Assembly: GCA_038030265.1 (NCBI GenBank)
Contig: CM075939.1
Location: forward strand, 39,785,253 to 39,849,252
Reading direction: 5' to 3'
DNA from: Corythucha ciliata
Taxonomy: Eukaryota; Arthropoda; Insecta; Hemiptera; Tingidae
DNA length: 64,000 nucleotides
Part shown: in pieces, positions 35,895 to 47,191 of the stretch
Numbering within the stretch: position 1 is the first letter of the stretch
Layout of the letters: every line of letters starts with the position of its first letter
The notes under the pieces: model-generated
Database searches by the model: none
What the model saw: the letters and a program-made list of their open reading frames with translations, nothing else
What the model was told of the DNA's origin: nothing
Program-made: the position numbers and the translations under genes

Positions 35895-38670
35895 CTCATG
35901 CATAAACCAGGCTGACGAGTCGATACCAACGTCGCCTTATGTTGGTCCGTCTACGAGCACTTTTCAGATTGACAGCCCACCCCGGAAGAAGCGTATTCTT
36001 GAGGTAAGAGGTGTCTTTCATGAAAGACCCATATTGATCTCCTTCTTACTGGCAAAAATATGGTTATTAAGTACTCCTTAAATCTCGTTACAAAAATTAA
36101 AACAAAATATAAGAACAAAATGCTTCTTCTAGAGTCCGTATATGAAGTTACTAACATAATTGAAATGCAACTTGCAGAGGCCGAACATCGAAGAACCTTT
36201 GGATCCTCCTACTGTCGAAATTGTCGAAATCGTTTCATCTCCGTCCTCAGCTTCCCTGTTCCACGATGAAGGAGGCAGTTTGAACAGCTCTCGTGATGAT
36301 GACCCATTGGCCCCACCGCAATTATCTCAGGTAGGATCTTCTGGCAATTTTAACTTTTAAAGAGTGTCAGCCATCTGGATCTTCAAAAGTAACAATACAG
36401 ATTATTCTTTTTTATCATGATCTTTTCAGGAGGAGCCTGTCAGTCAAGTAGTAGATGAAAGCGAAGGACCAACCCAAGTGTGTTCACATTGTGGCCACAA
36501 TAAAACTTCAAAGTTGGAAGAAACGCCTACGAAACTCAATCTGCGCAGACAGGTAAAAATTCTGAAGCAACGGTTAGCCAGACGGGAGCGTCGAATACAC
36601 ACTTTGAAGCATCTCGTACGCGACCTTCGACAGAAGTTGGGGTGCCCGTCTCTCGCTGAGGTAGTGGAAAATAATTTCAGCGGCTTTCCTCTTGAAGTGC
36701 TTCTGTCTTCTATTAGTAACAAGAAAATTCCACCAGCGCGACGGAGATACACGGAATCGATGAGGCAATTCGCATTAACCCTGTACTTCTACTCCCCGAA
36801 GGCCTTCAAGTACGTGGCCAATCAATTTTGTTTGCCCGGACCATCTTCTTTGAGGCGGTGGGTATCCTCATTCGAATGCGAACCTGGATTTCTTAACGAA
36901 GTATTTTTATGTATTAGAGACAACGTTGACCGCCATCAACTTGAAAATGTTTGTCTCATTTTCGATAGCATAAGTATTAGAAAACAGATAATTTATGACC
37001 ATAATAAGGGGCTTTTCGTTGGTTACGTCGATTTGGGTGGGTTCTCAACGGACGCAGTTGATGCCGTTGCTTCAGAGGCATTGTGTTTTCAAATCGTATC
37101 ACTTAAGCATCATTTCAAGGTCGTCATTGGCTATTTTTTAATAACCAAAATAGAGGGTTGTGTGCTGAGCAGACTAATTTCCACGGCCATTGTTAAATTA
37201 AAAGAAGTGGGTGCAAATGTTGTAGCAGTAACATTTGATGGGGCAATGAGCAACCTCAAAGCTCTCAAGGGACTGGGATGTAGTTTCCCTGAAAAACCAT
37301 ATTTCACAATTGAGAACAATGATAATCAGGTGTACGCTATTTTGGACGCTTGTCACATGGTAAAATTGACCAGAAACACGTTAGGGGACAAAAAAATTAT
37401 TCAAACGCCTGACGGGGATGTTCAATTCGAATATATAGATAAGTTGAACGACTACCAGAAAAATATTGGGTTTAAACTAGCAAATAAGCTAACCGATAAA
37501 CACGTTTTCTATAAGGACAGAAAGATGAATGTACGACTAGCCGTCCAAGTGCTAAGCAGAAGTGTGGCAGATGGGATCGATTTTGCTAGGGAGGCGGGGG
37601 TGGCTGGGTTTGCGGGGTCGGAAGCCACAACCAAATTTATTCGAATATTTAATGAATTATTCGACCTATTCAATTCTCGCAACCCCTTTGGTCGTGGTTC
37701 TAAAAGCCCACTGACCCCTAAAAATTTGGTTGGTATATCGTCCAAGCTGGACGAAATATCCAAATATATTATTAATTTAAAGGTTGAGAATGTAAATATT
37801 CTGCAACACCCGAGAAAAACGTTTGCACTTGGATGGCTGTCAAATATTAATGTTCTCAAACAATTGTCTCGGGATTTGTTCGAGTCGAAGTATTTATCTT
37901 ATTTATTGACGTACAAACTTTCTCAGGACCACTTGGAACTATTCTTTTCTTGCGTGCGTTCTCGCTGTGGACATAATAATAATCCCAATGTTATGCAATT
38001 CAAATATTCAGTACGAAAACTTATGTTTCGTAACAGCGTACGCCCCAGCGAGAACGCAAATTGTCTATCGTTTGACGACAGTCATTATGTAAAAAGTGTT
38101 ACAGAAGAACAAATTAATATCGAAAGCGAAGTCGAAGATTTAGACGTTCTAAATTATTTGTTGAGTGACATAGATCAAAGCACTATGGCAAAAAACGTGT
38201 TATTTTACATTTCAGGCTACATAGTCAAGAAAATAATTATGACAGTTGACTGCAGTGACTGTGCTAGTATTCTACTCAGTGACTGCAATGATGAAATAGA
38301 ATATGGCAATTTTTTTGAATTTGTGAATATGGGTAAGTTAGTTAGGCCCTCAAAAGATGTATTCAAAGTTGTCTTGTCGGCAGACAAATTAATACGAATG
38401 GGAAATAGGGAGGCGGATTTTCGCATTAGTCATTTCATTAATTCGTTGGTTCATTTAAATTTTGAAACCGCATTTACAGAGCACAATAGTGCTACAGCGT
38501 GGAGTGTAGACATTGGTAACCATTCCGTGAGTTTGATTAAAAAAATTGGAATGTTATTTTCAAAAATAAAATTGCACGATATTGCAAAAGAAAGAAGTAT
38601 AAGTTTGCAAAAATCATCAATAGGTTTAAGACAGAAATTAAGTAAGATTGTATTATTTAAAGATATGTAA
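35895..38670 (+). CDS. P-element / THAP9-like transposase, three exons, 5' incomplete
   Basis: Exons 35895-36003, 36178-36330 and 36430-38670 join in frame with GT-AG introns of 174 and 99 bp. The first exon enters at codon position 3, so at least one 5' exon is missing. The long exon has no stop for about 745 codons. Counting from the GTG at 36478: a CxxC pair (residues 2-5), a basic coiled coil (about 20-52), the helix-turn-helix segment of THAP9/P transposases (about 91-131), and then the RNase-H-like core with acidic residues D163 in IFDSISIRKQ, D254 in VTFDGAMSN and E487 in SQDHLELFF, followed by NNNPN at 500. These match the DDE positions of P-element transposases. The usual N-terminal THAP zinc finger was not seen. 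It is either an intact mobile transposase or a domesticated THAP9-like gene. No terminal repeats were identified. Confidence 0.82.
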
Positions 38671-38709
38671 TTAATTCCTTTTTTTTATTGATATTTCTAT
38701 ATCAATTGC

Positions 38710-38715
38710 AATAAA
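38710..38715 (+). terminator. Polyadenylation signal AATAAA for the THAP9-like gene
   Basis: AATAAA lies 40 bp after the stop codon. A second AATAAA is at 38807-38812. Confidence 0.55.
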
Positions 38716-38952
38716 TGCGTATTTTGAGAAGAAATTAGCGCGATTTCATTTTCATTTGGTATTGGTTTTACATTTACTACCCTTTTTCCAGGGAAATATA
38801 AGAATTAATAAAATACCCTATAACTTTAATGTACATTTCTTTTCTTTCATCCCACCACGGGTATACACGGCGGTAGAATAATAGCAGGAATTCTCGATCA
38901 CCCCTTAAACATTCTGATTGTGGGCCAATTTTTTCCAAGTTCTTGGTTAATT

Positions 38953-39402
38953 TTAAAGGCCCCGTTCACAAACCCCATGCTATGCGTCTGTGAAGTCTAT
39001 GCAACCTATCGAAATGCTTCATTTTTCGAGAGTACCTATGCATTTCTCGGATGAATAAATTTTGTAGCAAATAAAGCCAATTGATGTCAGTAAAATGAAA
39101 TTTTATCACAAAATGAACTCTGATCGTTCTTTCCCGCGCGGCGTCGACGCCGCGTTGAGACTTCGAGTTTTGAGACTTGAGTTTATTTTCTGAGTGAGTC
39201 GTGGTGGAGATTCACAGAAAAAGAGGGTCCTTCAGTTTTTTGGTGTAAAAAAGATATTTTTGCCGAATGGAAATAAGTGGTCAATGCCTGTTAGTGTATT
39301 TCTCAAACGCTGGCGTTGGGCGTTAACGCGGCGTTGCAAAGGGAACGCCGGGAGAATTCTCAACGCCGCTTTGGTCCAACGCTCGTGTGAACCAGGCCTT
39401 AA
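38953..39402. mobile_element. TTAA-flanked MITE (~450 bp)
   Basis: TTAAAGGCCCCGTTCACAAA at the left and GTGTGAACCAGGCCTTAA at the right form TTAA-flanked inverted ends. The interior has CGCGGCGTCGACGCCGCG near 39138 and repeated AACGC words. Confidence 0.6.
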
Positions 39403-39636
39403 TATCGTGACAAAATTGAATGAAATAAGGTAATTAATAGTTGGTATCAACTGTTGTTTATTATACAGAACGGGCCCTACATGCTGAATTGTGATTTTTA
39501 ATTGGATAGCTCATTCCCATTGTACGACTAACGTATAAGGAGTTTTTAAACGTGCCGCCAAGCAGCCTTCATCAAGGTCACGGGGTGCAGGTTAAACCGT
39601 TTTTCTCTCGTACAATTCAACATCAGTGAGCAATCC

Positions 39637-39776
39637 AGGGGGCCTATTCTCTAACTCCGAAGCAATAGCTTTTCCGCAGTCATATGTTTATTTCATTAAT
39701 ATTCTTCAAACAAATGAATGAAATGGACACATGGCTGGCGAAAAAAATATTGCTTGTTGTTAGAGAATAGGCCCTC
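39637..39776. mobile_element. Short MITE (~140 bp)
   Basis: AGGGGGCCTATTCTCTAAC at the left pairs with GTTAGAGAATAGGCCCTC at the right. Inner bases also partly pair around CATATGTTTATTTC and its inverse. Confidence 0.68.
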
Positions 39777-39784
39777 TGTAGTTC

Positions 39785-40440
39785 TATATCTTTGGACTCC
39801 ACAGAACACATACATAATGTCTCAATGCGATGGTAGTGCGATCTAGCGGGAGCAAAATTTCAAACCCAAGAATGGTCTCCCGAGCTCTTCTAGTAAGCCG
39901 AATAACTTGGTTTTCTATATGACTTTGGTCATAGGACATTTTTTGTTGCATTTTGGATGCATAATCACCCCTATTATTTTGTTCAACCAAGTTCCAGTCA
40001 CCCTGTATAGGGTCCTATAGAATATCCACGCGAAAATAAATTTTAGGCAAGAGCGTCAGATTCAAATTGAGCTACTGCCTAAGATTTATACTCGCGTGGA
40101 TATTCTGTAGGACCATTATGTTTGAGTGCTACGGGTCTTGAAAATTAACCCTATCAATAAAATCTCGCTTTTTGGCGATATTACATATTTCTTGATTGGC
40201 TGTATCTCCGAAAATAACAAAAGTAGGACGCTCGGACTGGGCTTACATTGAAGCAAATTTACTTGGCTTCAACAATGTGTATTGTGGTCCTGCTCGAAAA
40301 ACGCTTTCTTCTGGTAGTTTTTTTAACAACCAAAAAAAAGTGATGGAATTTCGTGGTTTTTCGAGTGCCAACAGTGGAGTGGTTTTTGGTGCCTTTACAC
40401 CAGTTTTTGACATAATTAACGAAGAACCGTTAATTTAGCT
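39785..40440 (-). repeat. Dispersed repeat R1, copy 2, interrupted by a hairpin MITE
   Basis: Read on the minus strand this is R1: 40440-40127 matches 30250-30529, and 40010-39785 continues as TATACAGGGTGACTGGAAC then TTGGTTGAACAAAAT, matching 30535-30640 and 33700-33870. The hairpin at 40012-40113 interrupts it. Confidence 0.6.
40012..40113. mobile_element. Hairpin MITE (~102 bp) with a paralogous empty site
   Basis: GGGTCCTATAGAATATCCAC and GTGGATATTCTGTAGGACC are inverted copies, extended inward by CGCGAAAATAAATTTTAGGC / GCCTAAGATTTATACTCGCG. Copy 1 of R1 at about 30519-30545 lacks it. Confidence 0.75.
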
Positions 40441-40831
40441 GAAGAATCTGAAATTGTGGCGTCGCAATGGTATCTGGACAAATTTGGTGGGCTCCTGGGT
40501 CATCGATTTGAACGGCTCGCATCATGAGGGGAATTTTCCCTCAGAATTCCCTATTTCATTCCCTCCTGACAAAAAGGTGGCCCTTCAATTCGTAGAACTG
40601 CGCTTGGACAAATTGGCGGAGGCCATTTTCTAGACTCGTGGTCGTGAGTTTCTGACGGTGCGGAGCCGGCAATGTCTCGGGCTCAATAACTTGCTACTCT
40701 GCTACGGCAGTGCGACCAGAATTTGCATCGCTGCAACTGTCCTATGATCTTGATTCTTGTCTTGTCTGAAAAAAGAAGTTGAAAACTGTTATCGTAGTCT
40801 GTTCGAAGAAAAGTCACACATAATTCAACAG
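40441..40831. other. Unassigned sequence with a 29-nt match to the FGFR1OP2-like gene
   Basis: 40499-40527 matches 41342-41370, inside the coding region of the FGFR1OP2-like gene, with one mismatch. The rest of the stretch is unrecognised. Confidence 0.45.
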
Positions 40832-40967
40832 TTGAGGTGCCTTCACATGTGAGCTGTCAACGCCCAAATTTCGAGTTGTACCCAGTGAAAACCATAAACC
40901 CCTGCGGGGTGTTGCTCTTTGATTGACTCAGGTCAAAATTTTCTGCTTGCATGTGAAGGCGACTTAA
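40832..40967. mobile_element. Short TTAA-type MITE
   Basis: GGTGCCTTCACATG at the left and CATGTGAAGGCGACTTAA at the right are inverted. TTAA is intact at the right (40964-40967) and TTGA at the left (40832-40835), consistent with one mutated target copy. Confidence 0.5.
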
Positions 40968-41153
40968 CAGTTTTCTGTTTGGTTTGTCATTTTAAAAAAA
41001 GCTACGTGAAATTCTAGGTAAAATTCGCGCTTATTTAAGACGACTCACGTTGCTTGTTTCTCTTAAAATATGCTAGAAGCATGACTTAACGATAACGTCG
41101 GGCAATAACGATACCTCGAAGTGTGGCCATGCACAAGGTAAATACAAAATTAT

Positions 41154-41159
41154 TTTATT
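41154..41159 (-). terminator. Polyadenylation signal for the FGFR1OP2-like gene
   Basis: AATAAA on the minus strand, about 70 bp beyond the stop codon at 41228. Confidence 0.55.
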
Positions 41160-41227
41160 GCACTATGTTACACGTTAATTGCTCTAATGATTAGAAGAAA
41201 AATAAAAAATAAAAGTATGTACATTGT

Positions 41228-41845
41228 TCAGTCGCTGTCGTGGAGAGACACTGATGAGCTGGAGATACCCAAGAGACGACGAAGCCTCTCATTTTCTGCC
41301 GAGAGCCTCGACAACTCCTCGCACTGTCTCAGACCATCGTCGTCATCGCTTTGAACGGCTCGCATCATGACAGCTTTCATTTCACGGATTTTCTCCGCCT
41401 GTCTGGCTATCATGTCCGTCTCCCGTCGATTCAACGCCGTCGTGATTGGACTCACGGCGGCAGCGGCGGCGGGGTCGGCGCTCAACTGCTTTAGGTCGAC
41501 TCTCGAATTTGTCAACAGAAAGACGTGCTGTCGATATTTCGAGATGATAAACTCGAGGGCGTTTTGTTGTTCTTCCAGAGCTGCTCGAAGCTCGTTATTC
41601 TCCTGTAAGAGACTTTTCAAATACCTCGACTCTTGTTGAATACCCTCGACGAGAGTCTCTCGGGGACGGTGACCCGCCTCTTTGTTCATGACGGCAACAT
41701 TTTCGGCGTACTCTTTCATCGCTTTCAACTGCAGGTGAACGGCGTCTGCTTGACTGATCAACTTGTTGGCCGCTTCGCCTCTTTCCTTTAATTTTTCCGC
41801 GAGGTGTTTCGCGTCCTCGATGATCTTTTCGACGCTCACGGACAT
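41228..41845 (-). CDS. FGFR1OP2: FGFR1OP2/SIKE-family coiled-coil protein (STRIPAK component)
   Basis: The predicted 205-aa protein starts MSVSVEKIIEDAKHLAEKL, parallel to the conserved start of FGFR1OP2 and SIKE1. The centre carries the family signature HRPRETLVEGIQQESRYL then QENNELRAALEEQQNALEF and ISKYRQH. The C-terminal third has ARQAEKIREMKAVMMRAVQ and LSAENERLRRLLGISSSS. It is almost entirely coiled coil. In animals these proteins bind striatins in the STRIPAK phosphatase-kinase complex. Human SIKE1 is about 207 aa and FGFR1OP2 about 253 aa, so length favours a SIKE-like form. The frame is open upstream to an ATG at 42004, but those 53 residues are unlike the family, so the start at 41845 is preferred. 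The gene has no intron in its coding region, which could mean a retrocopy or simple intron loss. It is intact. Confidence 0.88.
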   Translation of the reverse strand: MSVSVEKIIEDAKHLAEKLKERGEAANKLISQADAVHLQLKAMKEYAENVAVMNKEAGHRPRETLVEGIQQESRYLKSLLQENNELRAALEEQQNALEFIISKYRQHVFLLTNSRVDLKQLSADPAAAAAVSPITTALNRRETDMIARQAEKIREMKAVMMRAVQSDDDDGLRQCEELSRLSAENERLRRLLGISSSSVSLHDSD

Positions 41846-42004
41846 TTTTGGACGACCGTGGAAGCGAGAAAAAAAAAAACTTTCTAAACGAGGAACATTC
41901 ACGTTCAAACTTTGGAGAGAAACGAAGAAAACACGCACAGCTGGAGCAAGAAGTTTACAGTCAGGTTCGCTGTCACTCAGCGCCAAAATACCAGCCTCGG
42001 CCAA

Positions 42005-42479
42005 TTGAGTTTGAAATTTCTCAATACGTTAGAACATGCTCCATAAATGCACACCAATAAGGCTTGTTATCGCGACAAAAACGCGTCAGAACAGACACTG
42101 AGCCAAGGAATCTGGTTGTATTCACCAGTAGGCCCTCCCGAATACAGACAAAACCGCTCTAGAGCCTGTAATTTGTTCCCAGAAACTCTTCATTTTTGAC
42201 TGATTGATCACGAAAGCTCCGGTTTCCCCGGCGATCAACACTGGCAAGCTGGCTATTTAAATGTGCTACGTACCAAATGTGTCAATTTTGACCCCAGAAA
42301 ATGGTACTATTTGTCCTGAAGTCCTAAACCCTATTAAATTATGTCCCTAAAGTAACTTGCTAGGCTAGGCAACTGGATATAAGTGAAGACCATCAAACTA
42401 TGTATATCCCGCACAAAAATGATGGTTCGATGAGTTTTTTACGTTCCCTCGTAAAAGAAGAAAAACACGGCAGAATCAA
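42005..42479. other. 5' flank of the FGFR1OP2-like gene
   Basis: Holds the presumed promoter and 5' UTR. No TATA box or other element could be assigned. Confidence 0.4.
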
Positions 42480-42935
42480 AATCATCGAAACTCGGGTTTG
42501 AAACAGCCAAAATGGCAAAATTTGCCACATTTGGTTATGGAAGAGCAAAACTTTGCGGCAAAATCGGTGCTGAAAGAGCCAAAATCCTTAATTGGTTTTT
42601 TCGTACATCGTTTTCCTGACTGGTCAAACCTAAGGAGGAGCTGGTTTCAGAAATAACAAACTCATCAAAATTGGGGTTTTAAAATAGCAAAGTTCTTGGA
42701 GCGGCAAATCCGCGAAGTTGGGTTTTAAAAGAGTGCAAAAATTAAAAAAAAAATCTAGGCAAAATGACGACATTCCGGGTTTGAATTAGCCAAATACAAG
42801 AATTCGCGTTTATGAAAAAGCGAAATTAGTTTTTTGAATTAGCCAAACCTGCGAAACCGACGACGTTTAGAGCTAAAACAACGAAATTTGGTTCGTAAAA
42901 GCGTGAAAATTCGCGAAATTCGGATTTCGCACAAA
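42480..42935 (+). repeat. Family A array (plus), start of mirror block
   Basis: About 14 units with GCCAAAATGGC, AAATTTGG, GGTTTTAAAAGAG and GAAAGAGCCAAAATCC at about 30-34 bp spacing. Confidence 0.6.
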
Positions 42936-42944
42936 AACGTATGA

Positions 42945-44500
42945 CGGCCAGTCCACCGCTAAAATGTAGAAATCAGAGCAAAAGTGTCGGTTTTGGGTCA
43001 AGCCGACGGCTAAAATTGAGAATACGCCCTAAATCAAGGCTAATATTGATAAAAACAACGCTAATTCGGGTTAAAATTGGCCAAAAATGGCAAATTCACA
43101 ACTGAAATTGCGAAAAATCGCCCGTTCGCATAAAGAGTATAGATGCTAATTCAATGCACAATTAGCAGAAGACGCTATGTCACAGCTGAAATTCAGAAAA
43201 ATCCATAATTCCCTGATAAAGTTTAGAAAAAACGTTAATTCACGAATACAAATGAAGAAAATCAATCACTAATTCGCGGCTAAAATTGAGAAAACGCAAA
43301 TCCCTAGTTTCTGAATGATTCAAGGCTCAACTGAAAACAGCGCTAATAATCAACATCAGAAAATAGAAAAAAAGCTTGCGCGGGGCTGAAATCTAAAACA
43401 CCGCGCGGCTAAAATTAAGAAAAACACTAAATTTCAGGTCAAATTGAGGAAAAATGCTAATTTGCTTTTATAAAAATGGAAAAATGGCTAATCTGCAGCA
43501 GAAAATGAGGAGAACGCCAATTCGTGGCTAATATGGAGGAAAATCGCTAATGTAAGCAATAGAAACTCTAATGCGCTGCCAAAATTGAGAAAAAGCGCTA
43601 ACCCACTGCTAAAATTGAGGAAAATCACCAAATTCGCGGATAAAGTGTGTCATGCTGTGTCATAAGCACCTCCTCGCCTTCTGAGGGCAACTCTGTGGCT
43701 AAAATTGAGAAAAACGGTAAATTAATGGTTATTAGTAAAAAACAAAAAAAAAAAAAAAACACTGATTTGCGGCTAGAAGAAGCGCTAATCAATAGCTGAA
43801 GTAAAACAAAATTGCTAACGTGATGCTAAAATGAAAAAGAACCCGCAAATTTGCAGGTAATATTGAGAACATCAATAATTAGAGCCTGGCTAAAGTTGAG
43901 AAAAAGTTTCATTTTCAGCCTAAATTGAAAAAAAAAAAAAGTGTTAATTCGCCGTCAAAAATGGAAAAATTGTCAATTTGCTGCTAAAATTTCGAAAAAC
44001 GCCAATTCGTGGCTAAAAATAACAGAATCCAGCAGACAAGCCCCCGTGAATTACCCCGCATAGAAACGGTACTGCGTTACTAAAATTAAGAAAAGGTGCT
44101 AATTCACGGCTAAAACTGAGAAAAATCGCTAATCCATAGCGTATTTGGTGAACAAAAAATGATAATTTGTGGCAAAAATTTAGAAAAATCCGCTATTTTG
44201 CGGCTAATACTGAGGAAAACACTTAAGAAAAACGCTAATTTTAATAATAATAATTCTAAAGTTAAGAAAAAACGCTGATTCTCGGGATAAAAGCGCTACT
44301 TTGCTGCTAAAGTTGAGAAAAACCGGTTGAAATTGAGAAAAACGTTACACGCGGCCAAAATTTAGATAAGCGCTAATTTGCTAGTAAAGTTGACAAAAAG
44401 CACACATTCGCGGCTTAAACTTGGCATATATTAATGGCGCCAACGTGAAACCTTGGCTGTGTAAATAGCGGTAATTTGGCTAAAATAAGGAAAAGGCTTT
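42945..44500 (+). repeat. Family B array (plus)
   Basis: About 50 units of 28-31 bp: AAAATTGAGAAAA, CGCTAATTC and CGCGGCT words. A poly-A run near 43742-43759 interrupts it. Confidence 0.72.
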
Positions 44501-44589
44501 AGAGGCTACCAATTGAGGTTTATACAGAGACTTAGGGGGCCTCTTGGAGATTTCCGGGCCCCGATACGTGTAGGCCTGCCAGTGTAGGA

Positions 44590-45010
44590 ACTTTAAAATT
44601 AAAAGAGGAAACTATCAATTTCACGGATATTTAGACCCGCAACTAGCAATTTCGTAGTTTTTGACTTGTAGGGATGAAATTTTGTCGTTATATTTGCGAC
44701 GCTTCCCGCGAACGTTGGGGCCCGCCATCCACGGACTATAAAAAAAAATTCTCGAAACTTTCAAATTCGCAAAATTATAACGTGAAATGTGCAATATCAT
44801 TCATTTCAGACAGGAAGCTACCAATTTTGATGAATTTTTATCAATTTTGCGCTTTTTTGTCTCGGCATTGTCGTCGTGGAAGATTCACACCGAAACTTAC
44901 CAATTTCCGGATATTTAGACCCGCAACTTGCAATACCACGGATATTCAGACACGAAACTTACAATTTCGCATATGTTTAGCTCCAAATTATGTAATTTTG
45001 CAACCATTTC
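44590..45010. repeat. Family C array
   Basis: Units near 30 bp: GAAACTTACAATTTCGC, GGATATTTAGACCCGCAACT and variants. The ORF 44674-45117 reads through the array and is not a gene. Confidence 0.62.
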
Positions 45011-45150
45011 TCTCATTTTTAGATGCGAATGAGCGTTTTTCTTCAATTTTAGCTATTCAATTTTTAGCTTTTCTCAATTTTTTATCAGCTAATGATGAGC
45101 GATTTTCAAAATTTTAGCAGCAAATAGGCGTTTTTCTCAATCTTATCTGA
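45011..45150 (-). repeat. Family B array (minus), short block
   Basis: GAGCGTTTTTCTTCAATTTTAGC and GGCGTTTTTCTCAATC-type units in the reverse of the B orientation at 42945-44500. Confidence 0.6.
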
Positions 45151-45399
45151 GAAGTGACTATGCGAAAAATGGTCATTATTTCTGATACGGAAAATCTGTT
45201 TTTCGGGCAGAATTTCAAGATTATTTGGGTTTTTAGGGGCAAAATGTTCAGATTTGACGATAATCAGCCAGTTTTCAAGGGGCGAATTGACGAATTCCTA
45301 GTGTGTCTGGTTTCGAACAAAGACGAGTGCCCAAGGCCTTTTAGTCGAAGGAAGGACGTGAAATTTTCGGGTAAAAGTTTTAAAGGGCTTTAATGTTAT

Positions 45400-45865
45400 T
45401 TCTGGGACGAAATAACAGGGGCTGTCTCTCTGAAAGACCAATATTTCGCGGGGTTGGCTCATTAAAACCCAATTTCGCTGGGGCTCTGGCTCGCGCTTAA
45501 AAGCAATTTGACGGCGTCGAAACCAAATTTCACGCTGTTCGTCCATTCAAAACCATTTTATCGCGCGGGATTGGCTCACCAAAGTAAAAATAAAAAAAAA
45601 TTGGGTTTTGGTTTGGGGCACTCGAAAAACCAATTTAACGTGTTTGATTTACTTCGAAAAGGAAATTTTGCTGAGTTGGCTCGTTGTAAAATTTCGCGGG
45701 GGCTGGCTCATTCAATAAATAAAATTTCTCAAAAACAAAAATTCTTCCTTTTGACCCATTGTAAAAGCAATTTTGTGAGATATCCAAACTCACTGGGAAA
45801 AAAAAAAAAATATTTCGCAGATTTAGCTCTTGCAAAATTACTGGATCTATATTAAGATTGAATTT
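45400..45865 (-). repeat. Family A array (minus), end of mirror block
   Basis: Reverse A units: GGCTCATTAAAACCCAATTT, TTGGCTCGTTGTAAAATTTC and CAAATTTCACGC words at about 30-40 bp. Confidence 0.58.
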
Positions 45866-47185
45866 CCGTTAAGCTTGGCGGGGGGCGGCAGGTCTGCTCA
45901 GACCAGCTCTGCTCACTGGCGCAACATTGACACTTTTGGACCAAAGAATTCCTTTTTTCGTGGACAAGTTAGTTGGACAGGCTGAATTGCCTCACAGTTA
46001 CAAAAAGTTGTTTCTACCGGCAAACTACACCAAAAAAAGGGGGGGGGGGTACTTACGCGTCTTCTGGTTTTTCGGAAATTTCGTAGCGCCACTAAGTCAT
46101 TTGTGACTTAACATTTATTCCATAGTCAGGTAACATCATTTTCAACTTTTTTAAAAAAAATTACCGTTATTTCCGTAAATTAAATAATGTGGAATTTCGA
46201 ACAAATAAAAATTCTACACTCTGTTTGCGAATAATTAACCTTAACTTTATCGTTCTCCGAAGGGCTGCGGAATAGAATTAGAGTCATAAATTACAGTGTC
46301 GTCAAGAGGTGAAGATATGGTGAACTTACCCGAGTGTGTGTAGCCGCAATTCATTTATTATAATATTGATCGGAATCTAAAGATGACAATAAACAAATAA
46401 ATAAAGTTCGAGAGAATTCGTACCGTTTAACACACCTTTTTCAATAGGAAGATGTTGGTTTTTTAAAATAGTTTTCACTTCACAAACTGATGAGACAGAG
46501 AGAGGGAGTCATGAGTGTCCGCTTGAGAAAATGTCTTTTAATAAAAGGAGGAATATTCGTGTCTGAAACACACAAAAACGAACACATGCTGCATAATTCG
46601 TAAAACGTAAAAATAAAATTTAGACTCACCAATCCTGTTTACGGGAGCATGCACTCTGCGTCAAAGAACTGAAAGAAATGAACTTCTTTTGTTTTCACGT
46701 CAAAAACAAAAAAACAAAACTTCTCTACGAACGACACCTACTCAACAATTTCACGTATAAACAAGTAAATAGTTACCATATTTTGTACGAACCGCGGTTT
46801 GCTCTCATAAAATAATTAATTAAATTAATAATTGTTTAAACTTTTAGGAATCAACTCAAGACTAAACTACTGAATGCCAACTTGGAACTTATAAAGTAGG
46901 AATTTCCCCAATTTTTAAACAATCTTAACATTGAAAGTAGGTAGCTAAATTTTCTTAACGAGAGTATAATTATGTATGTTGACATTTAACACTTTTACGC
47001 CAGTGGTAACGTATATAGAATTATATTGCTTTTAGAGAGTGTTGAAATGACGAACATGGAAAAAAAATACGTTTTTAGACCCACATTTCTAATTATTACC
47101 CGCAATGAACATAATTTTGAATGATTAGACAGTGTTTTGTTTAGGCTTCTTTATTTTGAACTTGTTTTTCTTTTCTTTTTTGCTC
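45866..47185. other. Unassigned AT-rich intergenic sequence
   Basis: A G tract lies at 46039-46048. The rest is AT-rich, non-repetitive sequence without a convincing ORF. It separates the array block from the 3' end of the transportin gene. Confidence 0.45.
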
Positions 47186-47191
47186 TTTATT
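47186..47191 (-). terminator. Possible polyadenylation signal for transportin
   Basis: AATAAA on the minus strand about 280 bp past the stop codon. A second one is at 47150-47155. Confidence 0.4.

Noticed and set aside
39137..39155. CGCGGCGTCGACGCCGCG as a regulatory palindrome
   Set aside because: It lies inside the TTAA-flanked MITE at 38953-39402 and is more simply part of that element.
44674..45117. 147-codon ORF
   Set aside because: It spans family C and reverse family B array units. The protein is a translation of the repeats.
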